Origin: Gemmatimonadota bacterium
GTDB lineage: Bacteria; Gemmatimonadota; Gemmatimonadetes; Longimicrobiales; Gaopeijiaceae
Direction: 5' to 3'
DNA: 64,000 nt
Assembly (NCBI GenBank): GCA_009692105.1
Contig: SHZS01000001.1
Coordinates: 41,476-105,475, forward strand
The notes under the pieces are model-generated. The model made no database searches and was not told where the DNA came from. It was given only the letters and a program-made list of their open reading frames with translations. Positions 1 through 7,336 of this stretch are shown piece after piece. Each line of letters opens with the position of its first letter. The first letter of the stretch is position 1. The position numbers and the translations under genes were made by a program.

Positions 1-293
1 ACGGGGAGGTCATCGATCTGGGCACCTACTCCGGGGCTCTGGGCCACGGCCTCTCGGAGGTCTTCGGGCATCAGCCACTCCACGGGCCCGCCTACCCGCC
101 CGAGCGCGTACTCGAGCTCATTGCCCACGTCGGGATACGCTCCGACCCGGATCTGCAGAGGGAGCATGATGACCCGCGCTCCCCTCAGGTCGGGGATCCC
201 GCCCCGCTCAGTACCCGGGACCGGGAGGAGGGGGGGTCCGGGCAACAAAGCATCCGGCAAGTAACAGGACGCCGAAAAGGGGAAGGGCCGCAC
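1..293 (-). CDS. Partial lipoprotein-like protein of unknown function
   Basis: The gene runs off the left edge. The clear part reads IPDLRGARVIMLPLQIRVG and then an acidic stretch ending at the edge. I do not recognise the family. Candidate starts are ATG at 341, GTG at 293 and ATG at 167, all in one frame; none has a good ribosome site. In that frame the N-terminus (PFSASCYLPDALLPG) makes no sensible signal. One frame over, the same DNA encodes LPLFGVLLLAGC, a textbook lipobox, with the Cys codon at 250-252. A one-base change in the C run at 279-282 and another in the G run at 230-236 would give a lipoprotein starting MRPFPLFGV from GTG 293, so I chose that start. This is either a pair of compensating indels or sequencing error. 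Confidence 0.5.
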   Translation of the reverse strand, partial: MRPFPFSASCYLPDALLPGPPLLPVPGTERGGIPDLRGARVIMLPLQIRVGAYPDVGNELEYALGRVGGPVEWLMPEDLREAVAQSPGVGAQIDDLP

Positions 294-364
294 GGGGCCC
301 GCGAGGAGCCCTGGCACGGCTCGCTCGTGGACCCTATCCATTGGCTCCTGCGCCATCGGCAACC

Positions 365-820
365 CTACCCATCGGTCTCGTCCGGGCCATCGGATTCATC
401 CGTGGCCGCTGGCAAGTCGGGATCGAGCCGCAAGGAGGCGGAATTCATGCAGTACCGGAGCCCCGTCGGTTGCGGGCCATCGGGAAAGACGTGCCCCAGG
501 TGCGCGTCACACGCGGCGCAGACGACCTCGGTCCTCCTCATGGTGAGGGATCGATCTTCGACCTCCCGCACGTTCGATCCTTCAACCGGCTCCCAGAACG
601 AGGGCCATCCGGTCCCGGAATCGAACTTGGTGTCGGAGGAGAATAGGGGCGTGCCACAGCAGACGCAGCGGTACGTCCCGGGCGTCTTCGAGTTCCAGTA
701 TTCGCCCGTGAACGCCCGCTCGGTTCCCTTGGCGCGGGCGACCTGATACTGCTCCGGCGTGAGCCTCTTCTTCCACTCCTCGGGGGAAAGCTCGACCGGC
801 CTCTTCGGCGAATTCGTCAT
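365..820 (-). CDS. msrB: Peptide-methionine (R)-S-oxide reductase
   Basis: MsrB reduces the R form of methionine sulfoxide in proteins, using thioredoxin as electron donor. The 151-residue protein has the family length. It shows the two zinc CxxC pairs (C52/C55 and C101/C104), the substrate-pocket stretch SGTGWPSFW (68-76), and the catalytic cysteine C124 in the RYCMN motif. No signal peptide is seen, so it should act in the cytoplasm. Its ATG overlaps the TGA of the upstream cyclophilin gene (ATGA at 817-820), so the two are probably translated together as a protein-repair and folding pair. The C-terminal tail is acidic and low in complexity, which is not important for the fold. Confidence 0.95.
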   Translation of the reverse strand: MTNSPKRPVELSPEEWKKRLTPEQYQVARAKGTERAFTGEYWNSKTPGTYRCVCCGTPLFSSDTKFDSGTGWPSFWEPVEGSNVREVEDRSLTMRRTEVVCAACDAHLGHVFPDGPQPTGLRYCMNSASLRLDPDLPAATDESDGPDETDG

Positions 821-1293
821 ACGGGCTCCTTCTCCACTACCACCCTTTCCATCACCGCGGGCTTGAGGGGGCGATCGCTCCGATCCGTGGGCGTCGTGCC
901 GATCTTGCTGACGACCTCCATCCCGCTCACCACGCGTCCGAACACGGCGTGCTTGTTGTCGAGCCAGTTGGTGGGGGCCAGCGTGATGAAGAACTGGGAG
1001 CCTCCCGTGTTCGGGCCCGCGTTCGCCATGGAGAGAACCCCCGCGCTCCCGTGCCTGAGCTCCGCATCGAACTCGTCAGGAATCGAATAGCCCGGCCCTC
1101 CCCGTCCCGTCCCCTCAGGACACCCGCCCTGGATCATGAAGTCCTTGATGACCCGGTGGAAGACCACCCCATCGTAGAAGCCCCTCTCCACGAGAGTGAC
1201 GAAGTTGGATGTGGTCTTGGGAGCAAGGGACTCGAAGAGCTCGGCCCGGAAGGTGCCGCTCGTGGTCTGGAATACGACGTATCGGTTGGCCAT
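817..1293 (-). CDS. Cyclophilin-type peptidyl-prolyl cis-trans isomerase
   Basis: This enzyme speeds cis-trans isomerisation of X-Pro bonds. The 158 residues form a single minimal cyclophilin domain. It has the [13 protein letters not shown] core (45-57) with catalytic Arg47, then SQFFITL (99-105), W110 and HAVFGRV (115-121). No signal peptide or lipobox is visible, so a cytoplasmic location is inferred. The gene lies just upstream of msrB with a 4-base stop/start overlap. About 90 bases separate its start from the end of phoR, which lies upstream on the same strand. Confidence 0.95.
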   Translation of the reverse strand: MANRYVVFQTTSGTFRAELFESLAPKTTSNFVTLVERGFYDGVVFHRVIKDFMIQGGCPEGTGRGGPGYSIPDEFDAELRHGSAGVLSMANAGPNTGGSQFFITLAPTNWLDNKHAVFGRVVSGMEVVSKIGTTPTDRSDRPLKPAVMERVVVEKEPV

Positions 1294-1387
1294 GTAGTAG
1301 GCGGTGCTAGTGTGAACGGAGGACGGATCGAGTTCGAGTTCAGCCTACCCCGTGCCCGAGTGCGATGTTCACCGCCTCAGCGGCACG

Positions 1388-2734
1388 TCAGTGGATCGCA
1401 CCGTCCGCTCCGGGAAGCGTGAAGCGTATGGTCGTCCCGCTCCCGAGCTGGCTCTCCGCGCCCACCTCCCCTTTCATGGATTGTACGAGGTGGCGGACGA
1501 TGGCAAGTCCGAGCCCGGTCCCTCCCTCCTTGCGATCCCGGCCGGGGTCGGCCCGATAGAATCGCTCGAAGATCCGGGGGAGCGCCGACGAGGGGATACC
1601 CGCACCCGTGTCCGTGACCGCGACCTGGACGTGGGGGCGCCGGTCCGTGATACGGACCCGGATGCGTCCACCATCGGTGGTGTAGCGGAGGGAGTTGTCG
1701 AACAGGTTCCTGAAGATCTGGTGGAGTGCCTGGGGATCGGCCAGCGCCAGGGCCTCGCCCTCCACGTCGAAACCGACTTGGGGATGAGGCCGGTCACCGA
1801 TAACCTGCTCCCACGCCTCGATCGCCACCCCCGAGACGTCGACCTCCTCCTCCTGCGCGGTCCATCCACCGGACTCGAGCCGGGAGAGATCGAGGAGGTT
1901 GTCCACAAGGTTCTGCAACCTAAGGGTGTTGTTCCGAATAGAGGCCAGAAACTCTCGCCTCAGTTGCTCGGGAGGGTCGCCCTCGAGGAGGGTCTCGGCG
2001 AAGCCCCGGATCGTGGTGAGCGGAGTCTTCAGTTCGTGCGAGGCGTTGGCGACGAAGTCCCTTCGCACGTGCTCCATGCGGCGGAGCCCAGTCACATCCA
2101 GGAAGGTGACGACGGATCCACCGCCCTCGAGCAAATGGGTCGAGACGAGAAGATTCCGCTCTCCCAAGATGAGCTCACGGGGGGCGAGCTCCGTCAGGAC
2201 GGAGTCCTCGAGGTAGTCCCGGAGATCGGGATGCCTGACAAGCGCCCCCACGGGAGCGAAGAGAGCGGGCAGAGAGAGGTCGAGCAGATCGGCCGCCACC
2301 CGGTTCATACGGAGCACCCGCGCGTCCGGGGTGAGCGCCATCACCCCCTCGGCGATCGCGTCGATCAAGCTCTCGAGTTCGTCCCTCTCTCGCTCGAGCT
2401 CGGAGACGCGGGCTCCGACATCGTCGGCCAGATCCCGGAGAGAGCCCTCGAGATCGGCGAGCTCGGGAGGATATGGGGGAGGAGGTGGGTGGCGAGAGAC
2501 GTCGCCGCGAGCGAGATCCCGCACGTGCGCAGCGAGGCGTCGGACATGCCCTCTGAGATCGCGCTCGAGAGCGCCCGCCAGAGCCCAGAGGAGCACCAGG
2601 CCACCGGCGCCGAGGAGCACCAGAAGCGACACGGTCTGCCCGAGGAGCCCGAGGGCCACGAGAGCGGACAGGAGCAGCCCTCCTCCCACCAGGAAGAACT
2701 TGCCGCTCAGCGTCACGGGTCCCTCACTCTCCAC
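1388..2734 (-). CDS. phoR: PhoR-type membrane sensor histidine kinase
   Basis: This is the sensor partner of the response regulator just upstream. Residues 11-55 form two closely spaced transmembrane helices. A short HAMP-like and coiled-coil linker follows (56-122, with the run PPPPPYPP), then a PAS-like sensor region (122-215). The dimerisation domain has the H box ASHELKTPLT with His233. The ATPase domain has the N box (FRNLFDNSLRY), DTGAGIP and GGTGLGLAIV. Cell architecture and pairing with PhoB suggest phosphate sensing, but no pst or phoU gene is in the window, so the signal is inferred only. GTG 2734 is the listed start; an in-frame GTG at 2716 preceded by GAGGG is equally possible. 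It starts 10 bases after the regulator gene. Confidence 0.88.
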   Translation of the reverse strand: MESEGPVTLSGKFFLVGGGLLLSALVALGLLGQTVSLLVLLGAGGLVLLWALAGALERDLRGHVRRLAAHVRDLARGDVSRHPPPPPYPPELADLEGSLRDLADDVGARVSELERERDELESLIDAIAEGVMALTPDARVLRMNRVAADLLDLSLPALFAPVGALVRHPDLRDYLEDSVLTELAPRELILGERNLLVSTHLLEGGGSVVTFLDVTGLRRMEHVRRDFVANASHELKTPLTTIRGFAETLLEGDPPEQLRREFLASIRNNTLRLQNLVDNLLDLSRLESGGWTAQEEEVDVSGVAIEAWEQVIGDRPHPQVGFDVEGEALALADPQALHQIFRNLFDNSLRYTTDGGRIRVRITDRRPHVQVAVTDTGAGIPSSALPRIFERFYRADPGRDRKEGGTGLGLAIVRHLVQSMKGEVGAESQLGSGTTIRFTLPGADGAIH

Positions 2735-2744
2735 GTCGGGCGGA

Positions 2745-3485
2745 TCAACTCCTCCCGTCCGGTGCCTTCAGCCGATATCCGAACCCCCGGACTGTTTCCA
2801 CCCAATCGCCCGCCGCGCCGAGCTTTGCCCGCAGACGGCGGACGTGCATGTCCACGGTCCTGGTCTGCAGGCGCTCTACCACATCCGACCCGAGCTCCCA
2901 GGCCCGCTCGAGCAACCGGCGGCGGCTCTGGGTGCGTCCGCGTCCTTCCATCAGGGCATGGAGGAGCCGAAACTCCGTAGGGGTGAGGCTCAGCTCCACG
3001 CCTTCCATCGACACGCTGTGGGAATGCTCGTCCAGGACCAGCTGGCCGACCCGAAGTACCCGGCCCCCCGCCTCGACCCCACCCTGTTCCGCCCTGCGCA
3101 GGATGGACCTGACCCTGAGGACCAGCTCTCGGGGCGAGAACGGCTTCGTGAGGTAGTCGTCCGCCCCGAGCTCGAGACCGTGGATCCGGTCTTCCTGCTC
3201 CCGCTTCGCGGTCAGGAGAAGGACCGGCAGGTGGCGAGTGCTCGCCGTCGCACGGAGCCCCTTCAGGATCTCGTCTCCCGTGATCCCCGGAAGCATCCGG
3301 TCGAGAACCAGCAGGTCCGGCACCTCCCGCCCAATCACCGAAAGGGCCTGATCCCCGTTCGCCGCCGTTTCCACCCGAAACCCTTCCCGCGTGAGCTGAT
3401 ACGCAATCAGGGCCGCGATCTCCGGCTCGTCCTCGACGACCAGGACCCGCGGAGCAGGGGCGCTCCGCGACGGAGTGGGCTCCAT
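2745..3485 (-). CDS. phoB: PhoB/OmpR-family DNA-binding response regulator
   Basis: An N-terminal receiver domain (VLVVEDE, phospho-acceptor Asp in LLVLDRMLPG at residue 62, switch Thr in LLLTAKR, Lys in YLTKPFSP) is joined to an OmpR-type winged helix (LTPTEFRLLHAL ... RTVDMHVRRLRAKLG ... VRGFGYRL). I chose ATG 3485 because AGGAGG lies just upstream, although the spacing of three bases is short. The reading frame stays open to a TTG at 3497. Phosphorylation by the downstream kinase gene is the expected mode of action. The gene begins immediately after a short piece that looks like the start of a Ppx/GppA gene. Confidence 0.92.
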   Translation of the reverse strand: MEPTPSRSAPAPRVLVVEDEPEIAALIAYQLTREGFRVETAANGDQALSVIGREVPDLLVLDRMLPGITGDEILKGLRATASTRHLPVLLLTAKREQEDRIHGLELGADDYLTKPFSPRELVLRVRSILRRAEQGGVEAGGRVLRVGQLVLDEHSHSVSMEGVELSLTPTEFRLLHALMEGRGRTQSRRRLLERAWELGSDVVERLQTRTVDMHVRRLRAKLGAAGDWVETVRGFGYRLKAPDGRS

Positions 3486-3493
3486 GATCCTCC

Positions 3494-3568
3494 TCAAGAC
3501 GGGGAACCGCGCCGGACCTCAGCATCACCGTACCGGATCGCGTTCGAGCCCACGTCGATCGCGGCTAC
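3494..3568 (-). pseudogene. Remnant of a Ppx/GppA phosphatase N-terminus
   Basis: Read on the minus strand, this stretch gives VAAIDVGSNAIRYGDAEV followed by a few residues and a TGA. AAIDVGSNAIR is the hallmark first strand and phosphate loop of the Ppx/GppA exopolyphosphatase family, where a catalytic domain of about 300 residues normally follows. Here the frame ends after seven more residues, directly against phoB. No start codon sits just before it. Polyphosphatase genes are common neighbours of phosphate two-component systems, so a deletion that removed most of a ppx gene next to phoB is plausible. This rests on one short motif. Confidence 0.45.
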
Positions 3569-3624
3569 CCTGGGCGCAGTGCCTGCAGCTCCTCCGCGGT
3601 TCTTCCGACTTCGCTCTTCCAACC

Positions 3625-4650
3625 CTAGCTCTCCAAGTTCGGGGTCGTTCCATGATCCCCTTGGAGCTCCGAGAACGCGCCCAGGTTCACGCGCCCGGTC
3701 ACCCCATCCAGGCGGGACTCCTTTCCCACGATCGAGTCGTGGAGGTGACACCCCCGGACGACCGACCCCTGGCCCACGATCGAGTCCCGGATGGCCGAAT
3801 CCCGAATGTGGACCCCCCGCTCCACGGTCACATTCGGCCCCAGGGCGACGTTCACCAGGCGAGCTCCGGCCTCGACTCTGACGGGCCCCACGATTTCGCA
3901 CCGCTCCAGAGTGGCTCCAGGATCGATTCCACCCCGCGTCGTGAGGAGAAGGTGGTGGTTTGTCTCAAGAAGCGTCTCGACCTTCCCACAGTCGTACCAA
4001 CCCCCAACCGGCGCAGTCCGGATCTTCGCGCCGCGGTCGACCATGTACTGGAAGGCGTCCGTGAGGAAGAACTCCCCGGAGGGGCCGGGAGGAACGCTGA
4101 GCACGTGGCGGATTCCCTGGAAGAGGAGGGCGGAGTCCCGGATGTAGTAGAGCCCGATGTTGGCGAGCTTCGAGACCGGCTCGGTGGGCTTCTCCACGAT
4201 GCGCGTCATCGCTCCGTCTTGGTCGGTCACGATGACCCCAAAGCGCTGGTAGTCCTCGACCTCTTTGGCCCAAATGATCCCAGACCACCCCGTGGGAAGC
4301 GTCCGGATCAGGGACAGGTCCGCCTCGAAGAGCGTGTCCACGAAGAGGATCAGGAGGTCTTCGTCCGCCCACGGCTCTGCCAGGGCCACCGCTCCGGCCG
4401 TCCCGTCCTGAACCTCCTGCACCACGTAATGCGACGTGAACCCTGGGTACTCCCGGGAGATGTATGCCTCCACCTCCTCCCTCAGGTATCCCACCACGAA
4501 CACGACCTCCTCGATCCCCAGCTCCTTGAGGTCATCGAGGATGTAGCTCATGACGGGCCTGCCACCGATACGGATCAGGGGCTTCGGGATCGTGAGAGTG
4601 TGCGGCCGAAGCCGCGTACCCTTTCCGGCGAGGGGGATGATCGCTCTCAT
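3625..4650 (-). CDS. Sugar-1-phosphate nucleotidyltransferase with left-handed beta-helix tail
   Basis: The enzyme should couple a nucleoside triphosphate to a sugar 1-phosphate, giving an activated sugar for surface glycans. The 341-residue protein begins MRAIIPLAGKGTRLRPHT, the nucleotide-binding signature of the RmlA/GalU fold, followed by PKPLI (metal and substrate loop) and a conserved WYDCGKVE. Residues from about 250 on carry hexapeptide-type repeats (for example IRDSAIRDSIVGQGSVV), predicting a beta-helix like that of GlmU-type or archaeal bifunctional enzymes. The exact sugar and nucleotide cannot be read from sequence. The frame is open further upstream, but ATG 4650 starts the conserved domain exactly, so I used it. 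Confidence 0.88.
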   Translation of the reverse strand: MRAIIPLAGKGTRLRPHTLTIPKPLIRIGGRPVMSYILDDLKELGIEEVVFVVGYLREEVEAYISREYPGFTSHYVVQEVQDGTAGAVALAEPWADEDLLILFVDTLFEADLSLIRTLPTGWSGIIWAKEVEDYQRFGVIVTDQDGAMTRIVEKPTEPVSKLANIGLYYIRDSALLFQGIRHVLSVPPGPSGEFFLTDAFQYMVDRGAKIRTAPVGGWYDCGKVETLLETNHHLLLTTRGGIDPGATLERCEIVGPVRVEAGARLVNVALGPNVTVERGVHIRDSAIRDSIVGQGSVVRGCHLHDSIVGKESRLDGVTGRVNLGAFSELQGDHGTTPNLES

Positions 4651-4837
4651 GCGGTCCGGGGGAGCGGGACGGGAATGGCGACCCACAGGACGGAACGGGA
4701 CCGACCGCCATCGAAGGGCATGGGAAGCATACCCGAGCCCGGGAGGGGGATCAACCGCGCGGAACCCGGGGCCGCCCGGGGCGGCTATATTAGGCCGACG
4801 CTCCCGGCGTTCCCACCTTCCCCCAACGGAGCCCGAT
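4651..4837. promoter_or_regulatory. Divergent intergenic region with a possible promoter
   Basis: This spacer separates the nucleotidyltransferase (minus) from the SIMPL lipoprotein (plus). On the plus strand TATATT at 4786-4791 could be a -10 box about 50 bases before ATG 4838. I see no good -35 hexamer at the right distance. CGGAG just before ATG 4838 can serve as ribosome site. Confidence 0.3.
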
Positions 4838-5695
4838 ATGGACTCGGCCAGTCGCGGTAGTCCACGAGCGCGGTCCCTGGGGCTCTCCGCCACCGGAATC
4901 GTTGCGGTCCTGTTCACGCCGATGGGGTGCGCGGCGCAGCCTGCAGGTCAGAGCCTGGGTGTCGCCACTCCCACCCCGGCAACTGCCGGTCCCTTCGTCC
5001 GGGAAGTTTGGGAGGACGCGATTCTCGCCCCCGCCATCCGCCAGGAGCCGGAGTCCATCCTCACCGTAACGGGGGTGGGCGAGGTAGAAGCGGTTCCCGA
5101 CCGCGCGCAGATCTCCTTCGCCGTCGAAACCGAGGAGGATACGGCCCGAGAGACGGGCGAGGCCAACGCCGCGCTGATGACCCGCGTGTCTACCGCACTC
5201 CGGGCAGCCGGCTCGGCGCTTCCCGGATTCCGGCTCGAGACCTCAGGGTATTCGCTCAGTCCCCGCTACGGCCCGACCGCGAACGACCGCCCCCGGATCG
5301 TCGGGTACACGGCCCGCAACACGATCCGAGTCACGGTAGATCAGGTGGAAGGGCTCGGCCCGCTCATCGACGGAGCCCTCGCAGCAGGCGCGAACCGGGT
5401 CGCGGGTCTCAGCTTCGCACTCAGGGACCCTGAACCCTCCCGACACGAGGCGGTCCGACTGGCCGTCGAGAAAGCCCACGCGGAGGCAGAGGTCATCGCG
5501 GCGGCCCTCGGCATGCGACTCGGCCCACCTCTCGAGGCTCAGGGGGGAGCCGACTACATCGCCCCGTTCCCCTACGCCGCGACCATGGATCGGGCCATGG
5601 AGTTCGCGCAGGCGGTGCCGACCCCGGTGGAAGCCGGCCCCCAGCAGGTCACGGCACGAGTCACAATCCGCTACCGGATGGACGCAGCCCCCTAA
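4838..5695 (+). CDS. SIMPL (DUF541) domain envelope protein
   Basis: The 285-residue protein starts with a basic stretch and a hydrophobic helix ending in TPMGCAAQ, which fits a lipoprotein signal peptide, though the cysteine context (MGC) is not a perfect lipobox. From about residue 75 it matches the SIMPL/DUF541 pattern: a first strand ILTVTGVGEVEAVPDRAQIS, then a long helical arm, YTARNTIRVTV, and a C-terminal strand QQVTARVTIRYRM. Proteins of this family sit in the periplasm or outer membrane, and some link to oxidative stress or bacteriophage and kinase signalling; the exact role is unknown. I chose ATG 4838 because the open frame upstream has no coding character. Confidence 0.85.
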   Translation: MDSASRGSPRARSLGLSATGIVAVLFTPMGCAAQPAGQSLGVATPTPATAGPFVREVWEDAILAPAIRQEPESILTVTGVGEVEAVPDRAQISFAVETEEDTARETGEANAALMTRVSTALRAAGSALPGFRLETSGYSLSPRYGPTANDRPRIVGYTARNTIRVTVDQVEGLGPLIDGALAAGANRVAGLSFALRDPEPSRHEAVRLAVEKAHAEAEVIAAALGMRLGPPLEAQGGADYIAPFPYAATMDRAMEFAQAVPTPVEAGPQQVTARVTIRYRMDAAP

Positions 5696-5722
5696 GACGA
5701 CCCGGGCTTCTTCCCAACCTTC

Positions 5723-6136
5723 ATGCGCAAGACGGAGATGACCCAGCCCGGGCACGCCGATCCCACCCTCCGTGGCCGTCGCTATGCCATTCCCTTCGAC
5801 ACGGTCTGGAAGCGGGCCGTCGCGCTTATCGCCGAGGGCGGCTCACGCTGGACCCTCCAGGAGGCAGACGACCAGAGGGGCATCATCCGGGCTGAGGTCC
5901 GGACCTTCCTCCTCGGGTTCGTGGACGATCTGCGGATCCGGGTCTGGCTGGACGTCGACGCCCAGACCAGGGTGGATGTGCTCTCGCGTTGCAGGACGAG
6001 TCGTCCAGACTTCGGAGCGAACGCGAAACGGATCCGCCGTTACCTCAGGAACTTGGACCGGACACTGGATCCACCCCCTGCGGCGATCCTGCCGCCGGAG
6101 GGCGGCCTGATGCTCGCGCACGAGCACTCGCGCTGA
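5723..6136 (+). CDS. DUF1499-like protein
   Basis: This 137-residue soluble protein shows the DUF1499 pattern: a region around a Trp-Lys helix (FDTVWKRAVALI), a strand with WTLQEADDQRGIIRAEV, then FVDDLRIRVWLDV, and a conserved Ser/Arg-rich end SRCRTSRPDFGANAKRIRRYLRNL. The biochemical role of DUF1499 is not known. No signal peptide is visible. It lies 27 bases after the SIMPL gene and 13 bases before a lipoprotein gene, so the three probably form one transcript. Confidence 0.75.
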   Translation: MRKTEMTQPGHADPTLRGRRYAIPFDTVWKRAVALIAEGGSRWTLQEADDQRGIIRAEVRTFLLGFVDDLRIRVWLDVDAQTRVDVLSRCRTSRPDFGANAKRIRRYLRNLDRTLDPPPAAILPPEGGLMLAHEHSR

Positions 6137-6149
6137 GATCGGACGAGCC

Positions 6150-7112
6150 GTGCATTCCAGGACCGCCGTTGCCGTTGCGCTCGCGTTTGCTCTCGGGGGC
6201 TGCGGGGACGAGCCTTCGTTGGAACAGACCCTGCCCCCGGGATCGGGGGGTGAAGCCGGTGCCCTAGCCCACGCGCCGGATGCCCGGGAACTCGTGTTCG
6301 ACCGTGAGTTCCTCTTCATTTCGATCGCTTCGGATCCGGTGGTGGCGATCCCCTGGTTCTTCCGGGCGAGATCCCAGGTCGGCGGCGTGCTGCGGGAGCG
6401 GTCTGCTTGGATCCAGCGGGGAGGAACGTGGGAGGCCCTCGTTCAGGAGTCGGAGCTTGGCCCCACCTCGCGAACCCCATGGCGCATCCTCCCCGGGGAG
6501 AACCTCCGCCTGATCATTGGCGAGGACGACGACGTGGAGGCACTCTTTCTCAGGGACGGGGCGGTGGAGCTCGAGACCAGGCTCGTCGATTTCCTGGCCG
6601 AGTGGATGCGCCAGGTCGGGGACCCGGTGCGACTCTTCGCCGGCCGATCACTCTCCCCCTCCGGGCCGATCGAGGGGTACGTCCTCGACCTCCCACGTAG
6701 CTGGGAGGCACCCGGCGAGGCATCGGGGGATTGGATCTTTCTCCTGAGCGGAACCGACCTTCAGCTCTTCCTCGAGGAGGTCCCCTCGCCATCGGAATCG
6801 CGGATCCCCACCCGGTATCGGGGCTGGAGCCGATCCCGCCTTGGAGACGGGGAGTGGTCCAGCCTCACCGTCCTGTGGGAGAATATGCGGCCGTTCGAGC
6901 GAGCACGCCGGAATATCCCCTCCCGTTGGGGGATTTCGTCGCCCGGTGGGGAGATCTCGGGAGAACTCGTGTCCGTGAACTCGTATCTGAGCGCTGGTGA
7001 GGGAGAGGGCCCGATCCTTCCGGTATCAGGGCTCTTCGGAGTGACGGGCACACTGCGGATCCAGGGAAACATGGTTTCCGTGGCGGGAGTCGTCCGGCAC
7101 GTCCAGCGCTAG
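6150..7112 (+). CDS. Predicted lipoprotein of unknown function
   Basis: Translation begins at GTG 6150, with GGACGAG as a possible ribosome site. The first 18 residues (basic, then AVAVALAFALGGC) form a clear lipoprotein signal with Cys18 as lipidated residue. The mature part is about 300 residues, rich in beta-type sequence and tryptophan, without a family I recognise. It has a central FLAEWMRQVGDPVRLFAGR helix and ends in a strand-rich domain. Its stop codon directly abuts the stop of the small membrane protein gene on the other strand (TAGCTA at 7110-7115). An envelope role is inferred from the signal peptide and neighbours. Confidence 0.8.
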   Translation: MHSRTAVAVALAFALGGCGDEPSLEQTLPPGSGGEAGALAHAPDARELVFDREFLFISIASDPVVAIPWFFRARSQVGGVLRERSAWIQRGGTWEALVQESELGPTSRTPWRILPGENLRLIIGEDDDVEALFLRDGAVELETRLVDFLAEWMRQVGDPVRLFAGRSLSPSGPIEGYVLDLPRSWEAPGEASGDWIFLLSGTDLQLFLEEVPSPSESRIPTRYRGWSRSRLGDGEWSSLTVLWENMRPFERARRNIPSRWGISSPGGEISGELVSVNSYLSAGEGEGPILPVSGLFGVTGTLRIQGNMVSVAGVVRHVQR

Positions 7113-7253
7113 CTAGCCCTTGCGGAAGGTCTCGAGGAGGAGGATCCCGACCCCCAAGCTAAGGGCAATGGGGAGGAGGTTCGTCGCTACGGCAACCATC
7201 GAGAGGATGGTCCAGAAGACCAGATTGATGAAGTCGTATCCGCCCGGAAGCAT
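7113..7253 (-). CDS. Mini membrane protein, 46 residues
   Basis: A short reading frame starts at ATG 7253 and reads MLPGGYDFINLVFWTILSM, continuing into a second hydrophobic helix and ending LLLETFRKG. It is almost entirely membrane-spanning, with two predicted helices and a basic C-terminal tail. The frame stays open upstream to 7352, but that part is polar, proline-rich and not protein-like. I see no strong ribosome site. Function unknown. Confidence 0.5.
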   Translation of the reverse strand: MLPGGYDFINLVFWTILSMVAVATNLLPIALSLGVGILLLETFRKG

Positions 7254-7336
7254 GCTCGTCGGCTCGGAATGAGTTAAGCGGGATCGCCCACCCTCACGGC
7301 CTGGAGGCCGTGGGGCTCCCAGAATATGGAGGGGGA

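Noticed and set aside
1352..2980. Long plus-strand open frame across phoR
   Set aside because: It is antisense to clear kinase motifs on the minus strand. Long antisense frames are expected in GC-rich DNA, and it resembles no protein.
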